From the NCBI RefSeq assembly GCF_900188385.1, contig NZ_FZOI01000028.1, positions 1 to 45,775 on the forward strand: a stretch of 45,775 nt of DNA. The letters are read 5' to 3'. Shown here piece after piece: positions 17,658 to 26,887 of this stretch (the stretch's first letter is position 1; each line of letters begins with the position of its first letter). The notes beneath the pieces are model-generated. The model ran no database searches and was not told the origin of the DNA. It saw nothing but the letters and a program-made list of their open reading frames with translations. This DNA comes from Azospirillum sp. RU38E (GTDB lineage: Bacteria > Pseudomonadota > Alphaproteobacteria > Azospirillales > Azospirillaceae). A program made the position numbers and the translations under genes.

Positions 17658-18935
17658 ATGGCCGAACCTGCCGCCCCCGCCCCCGTGTCGCTGCCGCCCG
17701 ATGATGGCAATGCCGCCCTGGTGGCGGAACTGCGCCAATATCGCTGGGTGGCCGGTGGCTGTCTGGCCGTGGCGGCGGCGGGCTGGGGGGTGAGCCATGC
17801 CGGCCTGCTGCCGCCCGGCGCGGCGGCGGGCCTGCGGGCGGTGGCAGAGGCGGGGATGGTCGGCGGGCTGGCCGACTGGTTTGCCGTCACCGCCCTGTTC
17901 CGCCGGCCGCTGGGCCTGCCCATCCCGCACACGGCCCTGGTACCGCGCAACCGCGACCGCATCGCCGACGGCATCGCCACCTATATTGACCGGGAATTTC
18001 TGGAACCCACCATGCTGGTGGAGCAGGTGCGCCGCATGGACCCGGCCGCCCGCATCGGCCGCCTGCTGGATGATCCGCAGACGCGGGAGCGGCTGACGGC
18101 CCTGCTGATCGGCGCCCTGCCGGGGCTGCTGCGCCCGGACCATGAGGCGGCGGTGCGCAACACGCTGCTGACCGCCATGGCGCGCGGCATGGAGCTGGCC
18201 GACCTGCGGCCCGTGCTGGCCCAGGCCCTGCGCGCCTTGCTGCGCAGCGACAATCTGGAACCGCTGCTGACGGAACTGGCCGACCGGCTGATCGATTTCG
18301 TCCATACAAGGCGCGGCTGGCTGGAAGAGGTGGTGTCGGGCCGGTCGCGCTGGTGGATGCCATCCTCGGTGGATAAATCCCTGGCCAACACGATGACAGA
18401 GGCGCTGCTGGGCCATCTTTATGATCTGCGCAGCCCGCACAGCCCCGCCGGGCAGGATCTGCGCCGCTGGCTGGACGCCTTGCCGGCGGAGATTGAACAG
18501 GGCAGCCCCCTGGCTGACCGGCTGATCGCCGCCGCCCGCCGCCTGCTGGGGCCGGACAGCATGGGGCCGCTGATCAGTGATCTGCTGGGCGGGCTGCGGC
18601 AAGCCATTCTCAGCGACATGGCCCGCGATGATGGCCGCATCCGTGAACTGGTCCAGGGCTTTGTCGGCTCGCTGGGCCAGCAGCTGGCCGACCCGACGAT
18701 ACGCGGGCGCATCAACCATAGTGTGGAACAGGCGTTCCAGGCGGCGATTCCCCGCTGGCGACGGGGTATTCACCGTTTCATCACCGGCACGCTGAAGGCG
18801 CAGGATGTGGGGGAGTTCACCCGCCGGCTGGAAACCCGTGTCGGGCGTGACCTGCAATTTATCCGCATCAACGGCACGATCCTGGGGGCCGCGATCGGCG
18901 GTGTGCTGTTCGCCCTGAATGGCTGGCTGGGCTGA
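17658..18935 (+). CDS. DUF445 family membrane protein (YjiN-like)
   Basis: This 425-residue protein belongs to DUF445, a family of inner-membrane proteins of unknown function typified by E. coli YjiN. The hallmark AEAGMVGGLADWFAVTALFRRPLG lies just after the first membrane span, near residues 60-85, and PIPHTALVPRNRDRIADG follows. A second hydrophobic segment ends the protein (ILGAAIGGVLFALNGW), so the middle is probably one large soluble helical domain. I choose the ATG at 17658 because GGAG stands nine bases upstream. The in-frame ATGs at 17628 and 17652 are less well placed. It converges on the GST gene. Confidence 0.88.
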   Translation: MAEPAAPAPVSLPPDDGNAALVAELRQYRWVAGGCLAVAAAGWGVSHAGLLPPGAAAGLRAVAEAGMVGGLADWFAVTALFRRPLGLPIPHTALVPRNRDRIADGIATYIDREFLEPTMLVEQVRRMDPAARIGRLLDDPQTRERLTALLIGALPGLLRPDHEAAVRNTLLTAMARGMELADLRPVLAQALRALLRSDNLEPLLTELADRLIDFVHTRRGWLEEVVSGRSRWWMPSSVDKSLANTMTEALLGHLYDLRSPHSPAGQDLRRWLDALPAEIEQGSPLADRLIAAARRLLGPDSMGPLISDLLGGLRQAILSDMARDDGRIRELVQGFVGSLGQQLADPTIRGRINHSVEQAFQAAIPRWRRGIHRFITGTLKAQDVGEFTRRLETRVGRDLQFIRINGTILGAAIGGVLFALNGWLG

Positions 18936-18950
18936 GGGGCTGGGGCCCCG

Positions 18951-19619
18951 TCAGAAATCTAGGTCGGTATAATGTTTGGGCGGGGGCATTCCCGGCAGAT
19001 GGTCACCCAGCAGCGGGCGGAAGGTGGGCCGGCTTTTGATGCGGGCGTAATAATCCTTGGCGTCCGGATGATCGTCCCAAGGCACATCCCCCAGATAATC
19101 CAGGCAGGAAAGCTGGGTTGCCGCCGCAATATCCGCCATGGAGAAGGCATCCCCGGCCAGCCAGGTCCGCCGTTCGGTCAGCCAGCCAATATAATCCAGA
19201 TGGTAATGGATATTGGCATGGCCGGCGCGGATGGATTGGGCATGGGGCGTGCCCTGACCGGAGAAGCGCTTGATCAGCTTTTCGCCCACCAGCAGGTCCG
19301 TCACCTCGCGGGTGAATTTCACGTCGAACCAGGCGACCAGACGGCGCACCTCCGCCCGTGTCAACACGTCGCGGCCCAGCAGCGGGATGGAGGGATAGGC
19401 ATCCTCCAGATATTCGGTGATGGCGGCCTGATCGGCAATGATGGCGCCATCCTCCTCCACCAGCACCGGCACCTCGCCGGCGGGGTTCAGGGCCAGGAAT
19501 TCCTCCCGCCGATCCCAGGGCTTCTCCAGCGCCAGCGCGAAATCCAGGCGCTTTTCCGCCAGCGCCAGCCGGATCTTGCGGGCAAAGGGGGAAATCGGGT
19601 GGTGGAAAAGTGTCCGCAT
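18951..19619 (-). CDS. glutathione S-transferase family protein
   Basis: The 222-residue protein has the thioredoxin-like N-terminal domain (residues 1-80: MRTLFHHPISPFARKIRLAL, then NPAGEVPVLV with the cis-proline, and ADQAAITEYLE for the glutathione gamma-glutamyl site). An all-helical C-terminal domain follows, with the N-capping segment GDAFSMADIAAA. Ser10 in HPISPFARK is the probable catalytic or thiol-stabilising residue. The ATG at 19617-19619 starts right at the domain. Upstream in-frame codons give an Arg/Gly-rich tail with no family match. It resembles alphaproteobacterial FzlA-like or general GSTs, and I cannot decide which. Confidence 0.9.
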   Translation of the reverse strand: MRTLFHHPISPFARKIRLALAEKRLDFALALEKPWDRREEFLALNPAGEVPVLVEEDGAIIADQAAITEYLEDAYPSIPLLGRDVLTRAEVRRLVAWFDVKFTREVTDLLVGEKLIKRFSGQGTPHAQSIRAGHANIHYHLDYIGWLTERRTWLAGDAFSMADIAAATQLSCLDYLGDVPWDDHPDAKDYYARIKSRPTFRPLLGDHLPGMPPPKHYTDLDF

Positions 19620-19825
19620 CCGTAAAAACGCTCCGCTGCCGCCGGATTTGGCCCGGCGGATCATACAAAGCTGTGCCACAGGCCAGCCGGCGCTGACAAG
19701 GCAAAGCTACCCCTTTACCCGTTGGCGGTGCCCCGGCCGGGACGGGCCGCCGCATGGACAGCACGGGTAAAGAATGCCATATGCTAACCGCAGGGTGGAA
19801 AAGCGGCACCCGCTATTCGGGATAG

Positions 19826-20296
19826 ATGGTGATGACGGGCAAGGTGGTGGTGCGGCCAATCCAGCCGGTGGATCGTGCTGATTGGCAAGTTTTGTGGGCG
19901 AACTATTGCGCTTTCTATAAGACGGACGTGCCGCCCCGCACCACCGATCTGCTCTGGGGCCGCCTGGGCGACCCCAACAGCCCCGTCAACGGGCTGGTGG
20001 CCCTCGATGGTGGCGGGGAGATTGTCGGTATCTGCCATTATGTGCTGCACCCCCATACCTGGTCGCCGGACCTGCTCTGTTATCTGGAAGATCTCTACAC
20101 GCGGGAGGATCGGCGCGGGGCCGGGGTGGGCCGGGCGCTGATTGACCATCTGTGCGATCTGGCAGTGGCGCGTGGCTGGCGCCGTGTCTATTGGCACACG
20201 GAGGAGGGCAACAGCACCGCCCGCCGGCTTTATGACAAGGTGACCGGTGGCCGTGACCGTTTCGTGCGCTACTGCGTCACGCCTGCGGACCGATGA
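19826..20296 (+). CDS. GNAT N-acetyltransferase, paralogue 1
   Basis: This 156-residue protein has the GNAT fold. Beta-4 reads LLCYLEDLYT, followed by the acetyl-CoA pyrophosphate loop RRGAGVGRALIDHL and the C-terminal WHTEEGNSTARRLYDKVTG. It is closely similar in plan to the GNAT at 22018 (both have EADW/RADW, LYLEDM/CYLEDL and LYD-TGG). Its stop overlaps the ATG of the solute-binding protein gene by four bases (ATGA), so the two are translationally coupled. An in-frame ATG at 19832 is an alternative start. The substrate (amine, peptide or antibiotic) is not known. Confidence 0.9.
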   Translation: MVMTGKVVVRPIQPVDRADWQVLWANYCAFYKTDVPPRTTDLLWGRLGDPNSPVNGLVALDGGGEIVGICHYVLHPHTWSPDLLCYLEDLYTREDRRGAGVGRALIDHLCDLAVARGWRRVYWHTEEGNSTARRLYDKVTGGRDRFVRYCVTPADR

Positions 20297-21897
20297 TGGC
20301 GTGTCTGGTTTATTGCCGCCGCCTGCTGCCGCTGCTGCTTTGCCTGTTGACCCTGCTGCCCGGTGCAATGGACGCGCGGGCCGGCACCCCGGCCGGCATT
20401 TTGCGGATCGGGTTGGAAGCGCTGCCCGAAACGGCCGATCCGCATCGCTTTTTCGTCCTGACCAGCCGCACCCTTTCCACCCATATTTTCGACGGGTTGA
20501 CGGTGCTGGACCCGGAAGACCGGCCGCAGCCGGCCCTGGCGACGGGCTGGGAAAAACTGTCGGACACGCTCTGGCGCTTTCATCTGCGCCATGATGTGAC
20601 ATTCCATCGCGGCGGCCGTTTCGATGCCTGGGATGTCGCCTACAGTTTCTGCAGGTTGACTACCATTGGCACGGCGCGGGTGCCGCTGGTGGGGCGGGTC
20701 CGGGAGGTGGAGGTGGAGGCGGCAGACAGCCTGCTGCTGCACCTGTCCCTGCCGGACCCGGCGCTGGCGGAAAATCTGTCAACCATCTTCATCCTGGATG
20801 CCCCGCCCGGCTGGGCCGGTCATTACCGTGACGGCGGCTGTGATCAGCCGGTGACTGATAAGGCGGACATGGTCGATGATCTCAGCATCGCCAATGGCAC
20901 CGGTCCCTATATCCTCACCGCCTTCAGCCCGGGGGCGCGGGCGAGCTTGCGCCGTTTTGACGGTTATTGGGGCAGGAAGCCGGATTGGCCGCTGGTGGAA
21001 CTGCTGCGGATGGATGATCCGACTGACCGCAACCGCGCCCTGCTGTCGGGGGAGGTTGATCTGGTCAATGCGGTGATGCCGCAAAGTCTGGCCCATTTCG
21101 CGGACCGACCCGACATCAAGCTGGTCTATGGACCGCTGCAGCGCAGTTGGCTGCTGCTGTTGAACCAGCGCCCGGGGGCCCTTCCGGATGCCAAGGCCAA
21201 CCCGCTGGCCGATGCGCGGGTGCGCCGGGCGATCATGTTGGCGATCGACCGGCCGATGCTGGCGGAGCGGCTGATGATGCCCGGGGCGGAGCCGGGCTGG
21301 CAGTTGATCCCGTCCGGGCATAGCGGCTTTCAGCCCGATTTGCCCCGGCTGGATATTGACCTGCCGGCCGCGCAGACCCTGATGCGACAGGCCGGGCTGC
21401 AAGCCGGCCTGTCGCTGACCCTGGATGTGCCGGAAATGGCCGAAAAGCTGGGCCAGGTGCTGGCCCGGTCGCTTTCCCAGCTGGCTATCCGTACCGACAT
21501 CCGGGTCAATAATCTGACCGCCAATCATGATCGGGCGCGGTCGGGGGCGTTTCAGCTGCTGCTGGTGTCCGTGAATATGTTGTCGACCGACTATACTGGC
21601 CTGATGCGGTCCCTGCTGGGCTCTGCCCGCCTGGGGGCCGGCTATGCCATGCTGAATTATGGCGGCTATGACAGCCCGGTCATGGATCGGCTGGTGACCG
21701 ATGCCATGACACTGGCTGACGATGCCCCGGCCCTGGCTGAAATCTATCACCAGGTTGCCATGCTGGAGCAGACGGATGTGCCGCTGATTCCGCTGGTCCA
21801 TAGCGGGCGGGTATGGGCAATGCGCGCCAGCCTGGATTTTCCCCACCGGCGGGATGGGCTGACGCTGGCCATGGATGTGCGGCCGACAGGGCATTGA
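20293..21897 (+). CDS. family 5 extracellular solute-binding protein (peptide/nickel type)
   Basis: This 534-residue periplasmic binding protein resembles the OppA/DppA/NikA group that delivers oligopeptides or related ligands to ABC importers. The signal peptide occupies about residues 1-30 (RRLLPLLLCLLTLLPG, cut near DARA). The family signature follows: ETADPHRFFVLTSRTLSTHIFDGL, then ALATGWEKLSDTLWRFHLR. No cognate importer permease or ATPase lies nearby. The only ABC genes downstream encode an FtsX-type exporter. It starts inside the end of GNAT 1 and is followed by GNAT 2. Ligand unknown. Confidence 0.9.
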   Translation: MMACLVYCRRLLPLLLCLLTLLPGAMDARAGTPAGILRIGLEALPETADPHRFFVLTSRTLSTHIFDGLTVLDPEDRPQPALATGWEKLSDTLWRFHLRHDVTFHRGGRFDAWDVAYSFCRLTTIGTARVPLVGRVREVEVEAADSLLLHLSLPDPALAENLSTIFILDAPPGWAGHYRDGGCDQPVTDKADMVDDLSIANGTGPYILTAFSPGARASLRRFDGYWGRKPDWPLVELLRMDDPTDRNRALLSGEVDLVNAVMPQSLAHFADRPDIKLVYGPLQRSWLLLLNQRPGALPDAKANPLADARVRRAIMLAIDRPMLAERLMMPGAEPGWQLIPSGHSGFQPDLPRLDIDLPAAQTLMRQAGLQAGLSLTLDVPEMAEKLGQVLARSLSQLAIRTDIRVNNLTANHDRARSGAFQLLLVSVNMLSTDYTGLMRSLLGSARLGAGYAMLNYGGYDSPVMDRLVTDAMTLADDAPALAEIYHQVAMLEQTDVPLIPLVHSGRVWAMRASLDFPHRRDGLTLAMDVRPTGH

Positions 21898-22017
21898 ACC
21901 CGCCGGCCCCCGCATCCTATCCGCGGGAGAGTATCGTCATTGTCTATCTGCACGCAAAAGACGTATCCTGCTGTGAGCCCTGCGAGGGATGTTGTCAGCA
22001 GCAGAGGATGCGTGGCC

Positions 22018-22515
22018 GTGGCGGATTTCACGATTTCAGCACCGGTTCCCTCAGACGAAGCCGACTGGCGGCGGAACTGGGCGCTCTATCTGACCCGCTA
22101 TGAGGTCGATGTGGCGCCGGCGACGACGGATAAGGTCTGGCATCGGTTGCTGGACCCGCTCTCCGCGACCAAAGGGCTGATCGCCCGCGATGCCGATGGC
22201 CGGGGCATTGGCTTTTGCCATACCATCCAGCATGAAATCACCTGGACCATCGAACCGGTGCTGTATCTGGAGGATATGTTCGTCGCACCCGAGGCCCGCC
22301 GCCAGGGCGTGGCACGGGCGCTGCTGCTGCGGTTGATCCAGCAGGTACGGGAAAAGGGTCTCAGCCGGCTTTACTGGATGACCCGTGTCAATAATGAGCC
22401 GGCCCGCGCCCTTTATGACCAGTTGACCGGGGGACCGGACGCCCTGGTCCGCTATACGCTGCGCCTGGACCGGCAGCGCGGTACCCTGGCCACAGCGGCC
22501 ATCGATGTCGGCTGA
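22018..22515 (+). CDS. GNAT N-acetyltransferase, paralogue 2
   Basis: The 165-residue protein is a GNAT enzyme with LYLEDMFV in beta-4, RRQGVARALLLRL as the acetyl-CoA loop and NNEPARALYDQLTGG near the C-terminus. It is homologous over its length to the GNAT at 19826, so the pair arose by duplication around the binding-protein gene. I choose the GTG at 22018, which is preceded by AGAGGA at ten bases and aligns with the N-terminus of the paralogue. The TTG at 21940 would add a segment without family character. A long hairpin follows. Confidence 0.85.
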   Translation: MADFTISAPVPSDEADWRRNWALYLTRYEVDVAPATTDKVWHRLLDPLSATKGLIARDADGRGIGFCHTIQHEITWTIEPVLYLEDMFVAPEARRQGVARALLLRLIQQVREKGLSRLYWMTRVNNEPARALYDQLTGGPDALVRYTLRLDRQRGTLATAAIDVG

Positions 22516-22526
22516 CGATATCGGTT

Positions 22527-22612
22527 GAAAAGGGCCGCACCCTGCTATGGTCCATGGTAAGTTGGGACGTCTCCCAGTGGACGTCCCGCCCTGTTTCCGA
22601 CCGGCCCTTTCC
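22527..22612. terminator. long branched hairpin between GNAT 2 and the efflux operon
   Basis: GAAAAGGGCCG (22527-22537) pairs with CGGCCCTTTTC (22602-22612). A perfect inner stem lies within, GGGACGTC (22564-22571) with GACGTCCC (22580-22587). No T tract follows. It separates the GNAT-SBP-GNAT unit from the exporter operon and may be an mRNA-end structure. Confidence 0.55.
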
Positions 22613-22695
22613 ACCTATCCATTCCGCACTACACTCTCAGCCGGTTTTCTCCTTGGGTGATGCGGGGTTTGGCCGCTCCACGGTCTGAACGGTGG

Positions 22696-23733
22696 ATGAT
22701 GAACGATAAACGGGAATTGCTGCGGTCCTTGCGGATCGAACCGGACCAGCGCCGCGATGAAGCATCGGCACCACCCCGCCGTCGGCCCCCGCTGACGCTG
22801 GTTTCCGTCTTGCTGCTGCTGGTGGGCGGGGGTGCCTATATGTTGGGCCGGGCCTCTGCGCCGGAACCGGCGGCCCCTCTGGTCAGCCGGCCTTCGCCTT
22901 CGGTCACGGGTGCGGCCGCACCGGCAGCCGCTTCCCCCGCCGCACCGGCGGCGACCCGTGCGTCTGGCCTGATTGCCTCGGGCTATGTCGTGGCCCGGCG
23001 CACGGCCACCGTCTCGGCGGAAATCACCGGCCGGGTGCAGGATGTGCTGGTGGATGATGGCATGGTGGTCCGCCAGGGGCAGGAGGTGGCGCGCCTGGAT
23101 GACACGTTGGCCCGCATCGATCTGGAGCTGTCCAAGGCGCGGGTGGCCTCTGCCGCTGCGCAGATCGATGCACTGACCGCCGATCTGAAGGATGCCGAAC
23201 GCATTTTGCAGCGCATTTCCTCCCTCTCACGTGCCGCCAACGCGTCTGAGGCGGAATTGACCCGCGCCCAGGCGCGGGCCGACACGCTGCGGGCCCAGAT
23301 CAAGGGGGCCAGGGCCGATCTGGAGGTTGCCCGCATCACCGTGGAACGGCAGGCTGAAACCGTCGACCGCCATATCATCCGCGCACCGTTCGATGGGGTG
23401 GTGATCGACAAGAATGCCCAGCCGGGGGAAATCATCTCGCCCATGTCGTCGGGCGGCTTTACCCGCACCGGCGTCTGTACCCTGGTGGATATGAACAGCC
23501 TGGAGGTGGAGGTGGATGTGAACGAGGCCAATATCGGCCGCGTCCGCCCCGGCCAGCCGGTGGAAGCCGTGCTGGACGCCTATCCCGACTGGAAGATCAA
23601 GGCCAGCGTCATTGCCATCATTCCCACCGCCAACCGCGACAAGGCCACCATCAAGGTGCGGATCGGGCTGGCGGAGACGGATCCGCGCGTGCTGCCCGAA
23701 ATGGGCGCCAAGGTGACATTCATCGAAAGCTGA
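22696..23733 (+). CDS. membrane-fusion (HlyD/MacA-like) periplasmic adaptor
   Basis: The 345-residue adaptor couples an inner-membrane exporter to an outer-membrane channel. It has a cytoplasmic N-terminus, a membrane span (about residues 34-51), and a biotinyl-lipoyl-like half (ASGYVVARRTATVSAEITGR). A coiled-coil hairpin (about 155-225) follows, then the second lipoyl half (HIIRAPFDGVVIDKNAQPGE) and a beta-barrel (LEVEVDVNEANIGRVRPGQP). ATG codons at 22696 and 22699 are both possible, with GGTGG just before. It heads a four-gene operon with an ABC ATPase and two permeases. No outer-membrane factor is encoded here. Confidence 0.92.
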   Translation: MMNDKRELLRSLRIEPDQRRDEASAPPRRRPPLTLVSVLLLLVGGGAYMLGRASAPEPAAPLVSRPSPSVTGAAAPAAASPAAPAATRASGLIASGYVVARRTATVSAEITGRVQDVLVDDGMVVRQGQEVARLDDTLARIDLELSKARVASAAAQIDALTADLKDAERILQRISSLSRAANASEAELTRAQARADTLRAQIKGARADLEVARITVERQAETVDRHIIRAPFDGVVIDKNAQPGEIISPMSSGGFTRTGVCTLVDMNSLEVEVDVNEANIGRVRPGQPVEAVLDAYPDWKIKASVIAIIPTANRDKATIKVRIGLAETDPRVLPEMGAKVTFIES

Positions 23734-23782
23734 TGCCGCCCATGCGGGCAGGCCGGCAGGGGACGAGCTTGGGGAGAGGTTC

Positions 23783-24472
23783 ATGGGCGCATTGATCGAT
23801 ATCCGGCGGGCCTCCAAGCGCTTCGTCAAGGGCCGCGAGACCATCACCATTTTCGACAAGCTGGATCTGGTGATCAATGAAGGCGACTTCGTTGCCATCA
23901 TGGGCCCCAGCGGATCGGGCAAGACCACCTTGCTGAACCTGCTGGGCGGCATCGACCGGGCGACGGAGGGGGAGATCAGCTTTGGCGCCGCTCGGCTGGA
24001 TCAATTGACCGAAGGCCAGCTTTCCGGCTGGCGGGCGGCCAATGTCGGCTTCATCTTCCAGTTCTATAATCTGATGCCGATGCTGAACGCGGCCCGCAAT
24101 GTGGAACTGCCCCTGCTGCTGACCCGGCTGGGCAAGGGGGATCGCGCCCGCCGGGTGCAGGCGGCCCTGGAAATTGTCGGCCTGGGCGACCGGGCCAAAC
24201 ATTTCCCGCGCGAAATGTCGGGCGGGCAGCAGCAGCGCGTGGCCATCGCCCGCGCCATCGTTGCCGACCCGAAGATGCTGCTCTGCGATGAGCCGACGGG
24301 CGATTTGGACCGCAAGACGGCCGATGAAATCCTCTCCATGCTGCAATTGCTGAACCGGGAGATGGGCAAGACCATCATCATGGTGACGCATGATCCGGAA
24401 GCGGCCCGCTATGCCAGCCGGGTGCTGCATCTGGACAAGGGCCGCTTCATTGAGCAGGGGGCCATGGCATGA
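23783..24472 (+). CDS. ABC transporter ATP-binding protein (MacB/LolD type)
   Basis: The 229-residue ATPase has Walker A G41-PSGSGKT-T49, the Q-loop in FIFQFYNLMPMLNAARN, the signature MSGGQQQRVAIARA, Walker B MLLCDEPTGDLD and the switch His in MVTHDP. The FYNL-type Q-loop and the VELPLLL sequence place it with the LolD/MacB group that powers FtsX-like permeases. Its stop overlaps the start of permease 1 (ATGA, 24469). It should energise mechanotransmission-type export with the two permeases and the adaptor. Confidence 0.95.
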   Translation: MGALIDIRRASKRFVKGRETITIFDKLDLVINEGDFVAIMGPSGSGKTTLLNLLGGIDRATEGEISFGAARLDQLTEGQLSGWRAANVGFIFQFYNLMPMLNAARNVELPLLLTRLGKGDRARRVQAALEIVGLGDRAKHFPREMSGGQQQRVAIARAIVADPKMLLCDEPTGDLDRKTADEILSMLQLLNREMGKTIIMVTHDPEAARYASRVLHLDKGRFIEQGAMA

Positions 24473-25626
24473 ATGATTTTTCCATCGTGCTGGCCAACCT
24501 GTTCCGGGCCAAGCTGCGCACCAGTTTGATGCTGGTGGCCATCTTCTTCGCCTTCCTGATCTTCGGCGTGCTGGCCGGGGTGCAGAATGGCTGGGACAAT
24601 ATTGGCAATAGCGGGGCCGATAACCGGCTGGTCACCACCAACAAGATCAATTTCACCCAGCCGCTGCCCATTTCCTATATTGACCGCATCCGCGCGGTGG
24701 AGGGGGTGGAGAAGGTCACCTATGCCAACTGGTTCGGCGGCTTCTATCAGGAACCGCGCAATGTGCTGGTGACCTTTGCGGTGGAGCCGGAAACCTATCT
24801 CGATATCTATCGCAGCGATTTCGCCCTGACACCGGCGGCCGAGGCCGCCTTTCTGGCCGACCGCACGGCCATGGTGGCCGGGGCCAAGCTGGCGGAAAAG
24901 AATGGCTGGAAGGTGGGGGACAAGATCCCGCTGAATTCCAATATCTATACCAACAAGGCGACCGGCAAGCGCGTCTGGGATTTCACCCTGGTCGGGTTGC
25001 TGGAACCGGTGAAGGAAGAGGCGAACCCCAATTTCGTGCTGTTCCACCATAAATATTTCAATGAATCGGTGACCTTTGGCCAGAACACGGCCGGTTATGC
25101 GCTGCTGCGCACGGTGGATAAATCGGTCAATGCGGCGGTGGCGGAAAAGATTGATGCCATGTTCGCCAATTCCCCGGCCGAAACCGCCACCGATACCGAA
25201 AAGGCCTTCAACAAGGCCTTTGCCAGCCAGTTGGGCAATATCACCCTGATCATATTGCTGGTGGTGGGCTCGGCCTTCTTCACCATCCTGATGATCGTCG
25301 GCAACACCATGGTGATGGCGGTGCGCGAACGCACGCGGGAAATCGGGGTGATGAAGACGCTGGGCTTCCGCGATGCCCGCATCTTCCGGCTGGTGCTGGG
25401 CGAATCGCTGCTGCTGGCCCTGCTGGGCGGATTGCCGGCGCTGGGGCTGGCGGCGGTGATGCTGGGGATGATCCGCCAGCTCGTTGCCTTGCCGGGGCTG
25501 GAACTCTCCCCGCCCTATCTGGCGCTGGGCCTTCTGTTCATGCTGGCGCTGGGCCTGATCACCGGGCTGATCCCGGCCTGGAAGGCGCTGCGGCTCAATA
25601 TCGTCACCGCGCTTGGCCGGCAATAG
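24469..25626 (+). CDS. FtsX/MacB-type ABC permease 1
   Basis: The 385-residue permease has one N-terminal span (LMLVAIFFAFLIFGVLAG), a large periplasmic domain (about residues 45-260) and three C-terminal spans. The FtsX loop VRERTREIGVMKTLGFRDARI is present. This is the standard FtsX topology. It overlaps the ATPase gene by four bases and is followed within 13 bases by permease 2, so a heterodimeric permease is likely instead of the MacB homodimer. Confidence 0.93.
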   Translation: MNDFSIVLANLFRAKLRTSLMLVAIFFAFLIFGVLAGVQNGWDNIGNSGADNRLVTTNKINFTQPLPISYIDRIRAVEGVEKVTYANWFGGFYQEPRNVLVTFAVEPETYLDIYRSDFALTPAAEAAFLADRTAMVAGAKLAEKNGWKVGDKIPLNSNIYTNKATGKRVWDFTLVGLLEPVKEEANPNFVLFHHKYFNESVTFGQNTAGYALLRTVDKSVNAAVAEKIDAMFANSPAETATDTEKAFNKAFASQLGNITLIILLVVGSAFFTILMIVGNTMVMAVRERTREIGVMKTLGFRDARIFRLVLGESLLLALLGGLPALGLAAVMLGMIRQLVALPGLELSPPYLALGLLFMLALGLITGLIPAWKALRLNIVTALGRQ

Positions 25627-25639
25627 GGGGAAGGGGCGG

Positions 25640-26827
25640 ATGCGAATCCTCAATCAGATCATCGCCGTTTGCACCATCAACCTGAAAAGCCTGCCGCAGC
25701 GCTTCTGGCTGTCGCTCTCCACCGTGATGGCGGTGGCGCTGGTGGTGGGGGTGCTGCTGGCCTTTCTGGCCATGGCCGCCGGTTTCCAGCAGACGCTGAA
25801 CGGCACCGGTTCGGCCAATGTCGCCCTGCTGCTGCGCGATGGCTCACAGCAGGAAGTGAACAGCACCATCACCCTGGAACAGACCCGCCTGATTGCGGAG
25901 GCACCGGGGATTGTACGCAAGCCGGATGGCAGCGCCCTGATGTCGGCGGAACTTTATGTCATTGTCGATGCGGTGAAGCGGGCCAGCGGGCTGAAATCCA
26001 ACATCCCCCTGCGCGGGGTGGGGCAGGATGCGCCGGCCCTGCGCGACGGCTTCACCCTGGTGGCGGGCCGGATGCTGCAGCCCGGCAGCAATGAAATCAT
26101 CGTCGGTCAGGCCTTGACCAAGGAATTTGCCGGCTTCGATCTGGGCCAGGAACCCCGTATCGGCGGCGTCACCTGGAAGGTGGTGGGCGTTTTCGCCATG
26201 CAGGGATCGGTCTTCGAATCGGAACTCTGGGCCGACCTGCCGGTGGTGCAGGGCCTGTTCCGCCGGGGCTCCATCACCCAGACGGTGCGGCTGCGCCTGA
26301 CCGGGCCGGAGGCTTTGGCCGGGCTGCAGGGCTATAGCGACAATGAACCCCGGCTGAAGCTGAAGGCCTTCTCGGAAAAGGAATATTTCGCCGGCCAGTC
26401 ATCGGGCACGGTGAAGCTGATCCAATATGCCGGCTGGCCGCTGTCCATCGCCATGGCCGTGGGGGCCCTGGCCGGCGCGCTCAACACCATGTACAGCTCG
26501 GTCGCCTCCCGCTCGCGGGAGATTGCCACCTTGCGCTGCCTGGGCTTTGGTGGGTTTCCGGCCTTTGTCGGCACCCTGGTGGAGAGCTTGGCGCTTTCCC
26601 TGATCGGCGGGTTGCTGGGCACGCTGGTGGTCTGGCTGCTGTTCGATGGCTTCACCACCTCCACCCTGGGCCAGGGCTTCACCCAGATCGTTTTCAGCCT
26701 GTCACTGACCCCGGCTTTGATGGTGCAGGGGGTGGTGCTGGCGCTGGTAGTGGGGTTGATTGGCGGCTTCTTCCCCGCCCTGCGCGCGGCCCGCCTGCCC
26801 ATCGTGGCGGCTTACGCGCAGGGATAG
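25640..26827 (+). CDS. FtsX/MacB-type ABC permease 2
   Basis: The 395-residue protein has the same plan as permease 1: an N-terminal span (STVMAVALVVGVLLAFLAMAA), a large extracytoplasmic domain, and three C-terminal spans with SSVASRSREIATLRCLGFGG. The ATG at 25640 has AGGGGCGG directly upstream. The nine-codon extension to 25613 overlaps permease 1 and has no RBS. It ends the operon, and copy 3 of the dispersed repeat lies 60 bases downstream. The exported substrate is unknown. Confidence 0.92.
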   Translation: MRILNQIIAVCTINLKSLPQRFWLSLSTVMAVALVVGVLLAFLAMAAGFQQTLNGTGSANVALLLRDGSQQEVNSTITLEQTRLIAEAPGIVRKPDGSALMSAELYVIVDAVKRASGLKSNIPLRGVGQDAPALRDGFTLVAGRMLQPGSNEIIVGQALTKEFAGFDLGQEPRIGGVTWKVVGVFAMQGSVFESELWADLPVVQGLFRRGSITQTVRLRLTGPEALAGLQGYSDNEPRLKLKAFSEKEYFAGQSSGTVKLIQYAGWPLSIAMAVGALAGALNTMYSSVASRSREIATLRCLGFGGFPAFVGTLVESLALSLIGGLLGTLVVWLLFDGFTTSTLGQGFTQIVFSLSLTPALMVQGVVLALVVGLIGGFFPALRAARLPIVAAYAQG

Positions 26828-26887
26828 GGGGCGGCCTCGTACCCGGCAGCCCCCCGACAAGCCAGCCCGACGGATGCCTTTCGCTTC

